Shown here: piece by piece, positions 57,901 through 64,000 of the stretch
Numbering within the stretch: the first letter of the stretch is position 1
Layout: each line of letters starts with the position of its first letter
NCBI GenBank assembly: GCA_903813345.2
Contig: CAIIXF020000011.1
Span: forward strand, 21,685,754-21,749,753
Reading direction: 5' to 3'
Source of the DNA: Owenia fusiformis
Lineage: Eukaryota > Annelida > Polychaeta > Sabellida > Oweniidae
DNA length: 64,000 nt
Notes under the pieces: generated by a model
The model's database searches: none
What the model was told of the DNA's origin: nothing
What the model saw: only the letters and a program-made list of their open reading frames with translations
Translations under genes and position numbers: made by a program

Positions 57901-60900
57901 GTTTAGAAACTGATAGCAGAAATGGTGTGTCAGCAAGTTCAGGAAAAAATCTGCCAAGTCCAGGTATGTCGAGTGAAGGTTTGCCAAATACAAGTGGAAA
58001 TATACCAAGTCCAGGTGTGTCATGTTCGGGTATGTCCACTTCGAGTGTGTCAAGTTCAAGTGGATATATACCAAGTTCGGGTGTGCCAAGTCCAGGTGGA
58101 AATCCTGAGATCTCTAGTCCAGGTTCCGCAATGACAGATTCAGTATTTGGGGAAACTATGTCAGCCTCTATGATGTCAGAACTTCAGAGCTCAGTAGGTA
58201 GTTCAGACAACATTAGGCCAGATATTCAACTGGGTCCATTAAATCCATTAGCTTCCTTGTGTAGACTGTACATCATGTCATACTTCCCCTGTGGCTTTTG
58301 GCCAAGACTTATCACACGACTTTTGGGCGATGGCTCATTTCTCCCGATTCTGAACAATATGTATACCATTTATGGAGAAAACAATGACGAGGAACTGCTA
58401 TCCAAAATTGGGACAAGCGTAGAGTGGCACTGTTGGGAAACTGGGGTTCGTTTAACATACAGACCAATCACAAACTTGGAAATCCCGCTACTTTCAGTCA
58501 AAGAAGTCTTTAAAGATATGACAGGAAATTTATGCGATTATGAACAGTGCACTTTCAAAATTCACCAAGAAGGAATCTGGAGTGACCTCGATATGACATC
58601 AAACTCAATTCTTGAAATTCTGATTCCAAATTATGAAATTGACTTACACAATGCATCAATGCTGGGGTTTAGTTTCTTTGAGACAAGGCACTGTAGGTTG
58701 AGATTGAGACCCGAGGTTGGTGCCCAGTTGTTGACGAAACTAGTGGACCATGTTGACACATTGTTAGAGGATTGGTATCCAGACCTTGGTACAAGGTATG
58801 TAAATTAGTTTATTAGCCCTGAAACATCAGTGATATAATAACATTTCTGCTTTCAAGTTATTTCTGTCATACAGAGTTCAAATTGGAGTTTTTCTTAATA
58901 AGATATGTTTTACGTATTCACTGGAATTTGCTACTATTTGGAGTTCCCGTCCTTCTTAGTCGTAATATGAGTGAAAATGTTTTCATTAGTGGCTGTCGAA
59001 GAAGCTCTCTTGATTTTCTTTTTCTTTAACGGTGAGACAATATTTACCCTGAGACCTAGATCTAGCAGTAAAATTCTGCACTCTGAAGTGGTAAGACAAA
59101 TTCAAAGGGTAGACAAATATCTGAATTTCAATGCATTTTCAGGTTCACGCAAACAACCAGAGGAGATTACCTGATCTATCGCATGGTCCCATGTCCACGC
59201 TGTGTACAATACCAAAACCAGACCCAGCTCCACCCAGATGCCAACCCGGAGGCTTGGTCATTTGTTGATTATAACACACATAGGAATGAGGCTCAATTAT
59301 CAGATAATGTGGCAATTGTGAAGTCGAAACCTGACCTGAATGTGGCCTCATCCAGTGTGGATCCGAGAACTTGTGGTCAATTTGAGGCATTAGGAAGCCT
59401 CTGGGGGAGTTCTTCCGCTTCTGAGCAAGGACAACAGGATGAAGGGTTAGTTAAGTTTTTAGACTTATGCCTCAGTCACATTTGTTCTATGGTGGCTGAT
59501 GCTTCACAAAATTGATGTAGAAAATCTACATTGTACTGCTTATCCCTATAGCATATTTTATGCTGCATTTTCTCTCAATTTTGAGAAGCTACCACTGCCA
59601 TACATTTACCATAGATCAAATGTGATTGAGGTATTAGTCATATCAGTTGAAGGGATTCTTCTAGACTTATAGTCTTATTGGTTGAAGTTTAATTGAAGAC
59701 ATGATAATTAACTTAAATATACAGACCGCATGGTTCACTCTTGGGGGTCATAGCCACTACAATCTGTAAATATCTTACATTGATTTTAATAAAAGAAAAA
59801 AAGTGACTCAACATAGGATTTGCGTTTTGTATGTAATTTTTTTTATTGATTCATTGGTGCTAAAGGACTCACAATGGATGATTGTATGGTATTTAATTTC
59901 CTTTTGATTTGTGTTTATTTCATTTCAGAGAGATGAGACGTTCGACATACAAACAGAGGGCAGAGGGCTGTGTGTTCTGTTACACCATAGAACAGTGCAT
60001 ACTTTGGGCCCAGAAACAACAACATGTATGCTGCCCCCGTCATGGTAGCATTTCTCCATGTTTTGTAGTCGACCATGAAGGCAACATGACCAAGTCTCAC
60101 ATTGCACCTGATCTGGTATGCCCATAAGGATGATTTTTAATGAATATGATCTGTAGGATAACAAAGTAATATTTTAATCTGGGTCAAAAATTTCTACATA
60201 AAACAGGAATTATATCAATTCTATTAAACAATCTTAAAAGGCTACACCCTTTTGCTACACAATAATCTGACAAATATTTTCTGATCAGTAATCAGTAAAA
60301 TATGTATAGAATACAGTAAAACTTGTCTTAGTGAACACTTCTTTATAGTGAACACATATGTTCAATTTCCACCTCTTCAAGACATATTCAGATTCTACAT
60401 TGACTCCTGTATAACATTCCTTCTCAGTGTGAAACCTACCTACAGTAAACACCTTTTGTGACTATCGGTGTTCACTATAAATAGGTTTTACTATATATGA
60501 ACTTCTAATGGTGCAATAATCTCAAAGGCTACTTTTGTCAGGCATACCCATAGTGTAAATATTTGAATTTATATTGCAGGTCTTCATGGATCTTGGGCCA
60601 GGATTTGTCATTCAAGATGATTTCATTACGAGAGGGCGTTTCCTTGGAAAGGGGTCATTTGGTGCAGTATTTGCAGGATCAGCTACTTTGGTAAGACATT
60701 TAACATTAGTTACAACTTGTTATGTGTCTGTTATTACTTTGTTGTTGTTATTATGTCACCACCAAAACTGATGGTGTTCGGCAGTTGGTAGTTGGTGTTT
60801 GGTGTGTGAAACAATTGGCAGGTTGTGACATTGTGCATGTTAATGCCTTGTCAATATTTGGCTTAATGTCAAAAGAATTTTGGATTTAAGATTCTAATGA

Positions 60901-61145
60901 CATTATATCGCGAGGTCAAAGTTATTTAGAGTGGAGACCAAGTTGATTTCTTAAAAAGGGTAGCCAGCCCATACTACAGCTATATATCATCATTGTATGA
61001 ACCGTATGATCATAATTTGAATAGAAATTTATATTGCATATTGATATTTCAGTGTGATGGTCGTGAGGTTGAGGTTGCTATGAAGATGCTGGAACCTGTT
61101 CACCCTGGAGAAAATGCATCCTTCACTCAAATACGCCTCTTTCAG
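42921..61145 (+). CDS. LRRK1: Leucine-rich repeat kinase, LRRK1 type (3' part beyond window)
   Basis: 24 coding exons are seen: 42921-43125, 43539-43579, 45017-45182, 46134-46290, 46935-47079, 47416-49124, 49743-49874, 50283-50439, 50896-51035, 51563-51674, 51884-51967, 52101-52253, 52416-52538, 52658-52916, 53732-53864, 54361-54455, 54815-54937, 55210-55406, 56043-56084 (probable), 57510-58795, 59143-59445, 59929-60115, 60580-60690, 61053-61145. They give 2051 codons, all in phase. Order: ankyrin repeats (to about 500), LRRs (about 530-945), Roc GTPase with GIAKIGKTS P-loop (about 964-972), DFGGQ and THLD, COR with a large insertion, then the kinase start (LGKGSFGAVFAG, Lys in VAMKM at about 2031). 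This is a large ROCO kinase acting in endolysosomal membrane signalling. The rest of the kinase is absent from the window. A possible acceptor at 42884 suggests an upstream 5' UTR exon. Secure. Confidence 0.94.
43925..44720 (+). repeat. ATTATCCCAACGAACGAG ... TTCGTTGGGATTTGCT repeat in LRRK1 intron
   Basis: It opens with ATCCCAACGAACGAG and GGGATATAGTGAAGCCCTCC, then a CCGTCAGTCCGTCTGTCCG microsatellite (43975-44050), then AACTCAAATACTAGTTGACAG and several AAATGGC(C/T)G modules, and ends TTCGTTGGGATTTGCTACTCC. This is the fullest member of the family seen at 21640-22430. It resembles a transposon with a simple-repeat left part; the class is unknown. Confidence 0.6.
46455..46765 (+). repeat. 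Direct duplication of about 150-180 bp in an LRRK1 intron
   Basis: Two adjacent copies starting AACCTAAGTA, sharing GATTAAAGAAAATCTRTATTC and TATCAAAAACAGTGAAGCTT. The first copy is longer by small insertions. Non-coding tandem duplication. Confidence 0.65.
49912..50032 (+). repeat. Dispersed repeat, TTGGTGTTCAG family
   Basis: TTGTTGTCTCCAATTTTTTG, then AGTTGGCATTTGGCATCAG, then TAACAAATGGCAGGTGATGA. Similar to 56853-56965, 60741-60852 and the inverted 1225-1345. Located in an LRRK1 intron. No termini recognised. Confidence 0.55.
53208..53248. repeat. Short hairpin TTAAGCGTCCCCCG in LRRK1 intron
   Basis: A 14-bp arm (53208-53221) pairs with 53235-53248 with a single G:T-type mismatch, around a 13-nt AT-rich loop. 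It could be a transposon end or a folded intronic segment. Nothing else supports a function. Confidence 0.4.
54148..54326. mobile_element. Pogo/Tigger-like palindromic MITE (copy 4)
   Basis: CAGTAAAACCTGTCTAAGTG at the left, CCACTTTACAGGTTTCGCTT at the right, with the GTGGAACAC subfamily interior. The right end is degraded. It ends 34 bp before the LRRK1 exon at 54361. Confidence 0.6.
54703..54766 (+). pseudogene. Duplicated fragment of an LRRK1 COR exon
   Basis: 64 bp identical but for one base to 55320-55383, the coding segment for WDSQHLLIPSLLPTERQLKC. It lies in the intron before the preceding exon. It has no donor site on its right edge, so it is not a usable exon. An acceptor-like TCTAG lies just upstream at 54691. 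Confidence 0.85.
55440..55745 (+). repeat. Irregular repeat of ATCCCGATTTT words
   Basis: About ten spaced copies of AT(C/T)CCGATTTT or ATCCCAATTTT with variants, in the LRRK1 intron following exon 55210-55406. It resembles the subterminal CCCGCGAA arrays in style but not in exact sequence. It may be a decayed transposon end. Confidence 0.45.
56043..56084 (+). CDS. LRRK1: Probable 42-nt microexon of LRRK1
   Basis: The sequence TTGCACAG, a 42-nt open segment (PDIELPHVAVECVK), then GTATTG. It is phase 0 at both ends, and both neighbouring exons also meet in phase 0, so inclusion and skipping both preserve the frame. Splice signals are acceptable. It falls within the COR domain. It could be constitutive, alternative or spurious. 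Confidence 0.5.
56853..56965 (+). repeat. Dispersed repeat, TTGGTGTTTGG family
   Basis: ATTGTCTCCAACTTTTTTG, then GTTGATGTTCGGTGATTGG, then AACAAATGGCATGTGGTGAC. This is the second of three copies in LRRK1 introns. Confidence 0.55.
57925..58130 (+). repeat. Coding Ser/Pro/Gly repeat in the LRRK1 COR region
   Basis: Inside exon 57510-58795. Imperfect 30-36-nt units give SSGKNLPSPGMS, TSGNIPSPGVS, SSGYIPSSGVP and similar (about twelve related words). Flanked by acidic and Ser-rich sequence. It is likely a disordered, phosphorylatable insertion in COR rather than folded domain. Confidence 0.75.
60314..60492. mobile_element. Pogo/Tigger-like palindromic MITE (copy 5)
   Basis: CAGTAAAACTTGTCTTAGTG at the left and CACTATAAATAGGTTTTACT at the right, with TA at the left. 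It is a diverged copy 88 bp before the LRRK1 kinase-start exon. Confidence 0.55.
60741..60852 (+). repeat. Dispersed repeat, TTGGTGTTTGG family
   Basis: ATTATGTCACCACCAAAACT, then GGTGTTCGGCAGTTGGTAG, then GGCAGGTTGTGACATTG and TGTTAATGCCTTG. This is the third copy in LRRK1 introns. Confidence 0.55.
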
Positions 61146-61656
61146 GTAACATTTAAACTCATGATTACTAGAAAATACAGGGCTGCTCCAATGTTTGTTT
61201 CTGGTAAATATAAGGCGGGATTATTTGTAATAGCAGCATTCAATTCTTATATTTTCCTGTATGACATTGTATAGAATGTATGAATTACAAGTTACCCCTT
61301 ACTATGCATAAATCCTAACATTATATCTGGTTGTTAAATCACAACTACATGTAGGTACTTACCACCAATATGTGATCTTATCCTATCTAATAATAACTGC
61401 AAAAAAATGATTAAGTAGTTTATTCTCAAGAAATTAATCATCAGTCACCCTATCACTCGGTACATGTATTTCAAATATACCAGAAAGTAGAGCCACAGTT
61501 GGGCTGCACCTTTAAATTATAACTCGTTAAATTATATGATTTAATTACTTGCTTAAATCTTACCTTCCTAGTTTTCCATTACCTAATTATATTGCCATTG
61601 GCAAAACTAACCATGAGAATCGCATCAAACAATTTACATAAGCTTATTTTGCTGAA

Positions 61657-61664
61657 TATAAAAG
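61657..61664 (+). promoter_or_regulatory. TATA box of the nested secreted-protein gene
   Basis: TATAAAAG, 56 bp before the ATG at 61713. A start site about 25-30 bp downstream would leave a 5' UTR of roughly 25 nt. Strong TATA boxes are common on highly expressed, tissue-restricted secretory genes. Confidence 0.6.
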
Positions 61665-61712
61665 CTGAGTTTCAAATAGTAGGAACCACAATTAACCGAT
61701 CATATCAGTTGG

Positions 61713-63257
61713 ATGAACATGTTGTCTGCTGCTGTTTTCTTCGCTGGACTCGCCACAGTCCTTGCAAGTGGCTATGGATGTGAGTAAACAGTTTTGACAA
61801 TCATTTTGTAACTAATATGACAATTACTTTGGAACTTAGATGACTTGATTTTATTCTGATGACTTTTAGCAATTGTTATTTCAGTTTATTTTATACCACT
61901 TTCTATCAAATGCACAATATTTGCAAGACAGTAATCACAATAAACATTTTTTCATTAGTATTTAATTTACATTCTCAATTAACACAATTTATATATTTCA
62001 GCTCGTTGCTATGACTGCAACTATGCGCCATCTGGTTACACCAAGCAGGTGAACTACTGGACCAGAGTGTCCTCAAATGCAGGATACACTGGATGTGCCC
62101 TTGCCAAATACGGAGATGCAGAGACCCTTGACAAATGGAGCTGTGCTTCCGGAGAGTGCTTTATCCGTAAAGATCCCAACGGTCTTGTGTACCGTGGTTG
62201 CGCCAACAAGGAGAACCTTCCCCTTGGTGTGTCCACCTACAAGCAGTGCGCCAACCAGGCTGGTTCTCTGTGGTACTTCTGCAAGGGAGATCTCTGCAAT
62301 AGCAAACAGATTGGTGACTATGGAGTTTGTGGATATAAACCATCTTACCATGCCACATACCCAAGTGAGTACATGTTATGGCTATTCTCATTCCCGAGTC
62401 TGCTGATGTTTCACAATGTTGATTACTAATGTTTTTTTTAAATATAAAAAAATAATGATATATATAAATTATAGATTTATAGTTTGAATGGAATTGACGA
62501 GTACTTTCAAAGTCTAAACATGACAAGTAATATATAATATATAGAAGAAAGATTCTCTCACCATCAGATTTAGGAATATTGTTCATTGATCACATTTTGC
62601 TTTACATTTAGACCCATGTGATGGCAAATGCTACAACAACCCCAGCGGCCTTTTTGCTGACAAATACAACAAGAATGGTTTTATCCAGTGTGGATGTGAC
62701 TACAAATATGGCAAAGCCTGTATCTGCTGCAAGCCTTTCTTCATGAAGTGTCCATATGGTAATTAAGAGTTTATATGATATTAGCTAAATGTCTCAGTTT
62801 TTTTTTAGATTGTCTTAGTTTTCAATGTGAACTAGTTTTAAAAAGTCATGGTTTTCATGTAAGCATAATTTGATTTTTAGGAACTGCTTTTGATGATTCC
62901 ACCAAAGTGTGCAGCAAAGCTGTCTTCAGTGCCCCAGCATACAAAGCCCCTGAGCCAGCATACAAAGCCCCTGAGCCAGTATACAAAGCCCCCGAGCCAG
63001 TATACAAAGCCCCCGAGCCAGCATACAAAGCCCCCGAGCCAGCATACAAAGCCCCTGAGCCAGCATACAAAGCCCCTGAGCCAGCATACAAAGCCCCCGA
63101 GCCAGTATACAAAGCCCCCGAGCCAGCATACAAAGCCCCCGAGCCAGCATACAAAGCCCCTGAGCCAGTCTACAATGTACCATCTTATGGATACCAGGCC
63201 CCATCCTACAGATACCCAGTTTACAACCAATACAACAACCACTATTTAAAACTTTAA
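61713..63257 (+). CDS. Secreted Ly6-like, Cys-rich protein with 11 YKAPEP heptads
   Basis: Exons 61713-61779, 62002-62364, 62612-62758 and 62881-63257 give 954 nt (317 aa), in phase with GT-AG borders. Residues 1-19 are a signal peptide (MNMLSAAVFFAGLATVLAS). Residues 23-143 start CYDCNYAPSG and include CKGDLCN, the pattern of Ly6/uPAR three-finger domains. Residues 144-208 hold a second Cys-rich block with CGCDYKYGKACICCK, ending CPYGTAFDDSTKVC, which resembles the end of a chitin-binding (peritrophin) motif. Residues 212-288 are 11 heptads of (A/V)YKAPEP, and the tail is Tyr/Asn-rich. There is no GPI or membrane segment at the C-terminus. The Tyr/Lys/Pro heptads resemble structural adhesive, byssal or shell-matrix proteins; the role is inferred only. 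The gene has its own TATA box and poly(A) signal and follows the last visible LRRK1 exon. Confidence 0.87.
62937..63167 (+). repeat. 21-bp coding minisatellite (YKAPEP)
   Basis: Eleven units of GCATACAAAGCCCCTGAGCC, with GTA for GCA in three units and CCC for CCT in several. All six frames are open through it, which explains overlapping ORFs here; only the frame continuing from the Cys-rich exons is coding. Near identity implies recent homogenisation, so copy number is probably polymorphic. Confidence 0.9.
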
Positions 63258-64000
63258 TGTTGTTAAGTCATTCTTTAAATAAATCGTACATTCCCAAGGA
63301 TTTTCTTTTGTTTAATATTATAATCTTATTCCTATAATCTTGCAGTGATTTGTGAAAGTTTTATCAGATTTAATGGAGCATATACAAGCTTTTGAAATTT
63401 TTTGAATTGCATTTAAAACCATCATTACATGTATGCCACACAATTTGTAAAATGACATATAAACTGGTATTGAGTTACTCGTTTCTCTTTTCCTAATGTT
63501 TCACTCTTGTTCTCATCAATCTTAAAGATAACCAAGTGTTAACATTTTGAAATTCTGTAAGGAAATGCATTAGGGAAAACAGTAGTTGGAGAGTATGACT
63601 GTACAAGGAAAAACCACTGTTATCTCACTTGTGGTGAGGAAGATCACCAATTTACTTGATTGAGCCCACAATTTTCATGTTCTTTAGGACTCAGAGTACT
63701 TTTCCAATCTTCCTGACCAAAAATAGAACATTCAACTCATTCATTTTTCACCCAGAATTTTACATACAACCCCTGCTGTTTCTTGGCATTGAACCTATTC
63801 GTTTAATATTCTTTATTGGTCTCAATACACTTTTGATGTATCCTCAATACACTTTCGATGCATCATTTTTTCCCATTAGCTTAGAATAGTACTTTCACCA
63901 TACATGATGGGTCTGATAGACTGTTTAAAAGATGCTGCTCATCTAGATCCAGTATGAGGGCCATAACAATAAAATCACTGTAAAATTGTAATGTTAAATA
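63258..64000. other. 3' flank of the secreted-protein gene; no exon seen
   Basis: AT-rich DNA after the secreted-protein gene. I looked for the next LRRK1 kinase exons (HRD, DFG or APE blocks) on the plus strand and found none. No repeat family from elsewhere in the window is recognised here. Confidence 0.5.
63278..63283 (+). terminator. Poly(A) signal of the nested secreted-protein gene
   Basis: AATAAA 21 bp after the stop codon ending at 63257. The short 3' UTR and compact layout support an independent transcription unit rather than an alternative LRRK1 3' end. Confidence 0.65.

Noticed and set aside
62855-63242. Several overlapping ORFs on both strands over the 21-bp repeat (e.g. GSGALYAG, CWLGGFV, HTKPLSQ repeats)
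   Set aside because: A 21-bp tandem repeat without stops is open in all frames. Only the frame that joins in phase to the upstream signal-peptide and Cys-rich exons is supported.
62890-63249. CRISPR-like array (regular short repeats)
   Set aside because: The units are contiguous with no unique spacers, and the region is an animal coding exon.

Overview
This is animal nuclear DNA. It is AT-rich with GT-AG introns and compact exons, few genes, and many cut-and-paste DNA transposons. The gene set (a LRRK1-type kinase with ankyrin, LRR and Roc-COR parts, parkin, MANEA), the frequent TACATGTA-like words and the YKAPEP-repeat secreted protein suggest a marine lophotrochozoan, most likely a mollusc. 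The species is not determined.

Layout: (1) 331-3872, minus strand: EIF1A in six coding exons, the last holding one Ile codon plus the stop. (2) 7555-9786, minus: MANEA (GH99 endo-alpha-mannosidase), three exons. (3) 9787-11922: transposon remnants and one unassigned small ORF. (4) 11923-19909, plus: ATP5PO (OSCP of ATP synthase), six exons, with a nest of DNA transposons in its first intron. (5) 22603-36699, minus: PRKN (parkin) in eleven coding exons. Its roughly 9.5-kb intron holds an antisense intronless C2H2 zinc-finger gene and several large inverted-repeat transposons. The acceptor of its RING0 exon has been amplified into a 45-bp in-frame minisatellite. (6) 36700-42920: spacer with a mariner-like relic and small MITEs. 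(7) 42921-61145 and beyond the right edge, plus: LRRK1-type kinase, 24 coding exons seen, ending inside the kinase N-lobe. (8) 61713-63257, plus: a complete gene for a secreted Ly6-like, Cys-rich protein with 11 YKAPEP heptads and its own TATA box and poly(A) signal. It lies where LRRK1 kinase-domain introns should be.

The genes do not form a pathway unit, although parkin and LRRK stand head to head and both belong to families studied in Parkinson's disease. The most unusual features are structural: the splice-acceptor-derived minisatellite in parkin, the zinc-finger array broken twice by the same duplicated TGA, the gene apparently nested inside the LRRK kinase region, and a set of unrelated-looking transposons that share CA-starting ends and 5-bp target-site duplications. 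Several insertions are supported by pre-insertion sites present elsewhere in the window. Exon boundaries were inferred by eye from splice signals, reading frame and family similarity remembered by the annotator. No search or transcript was available.
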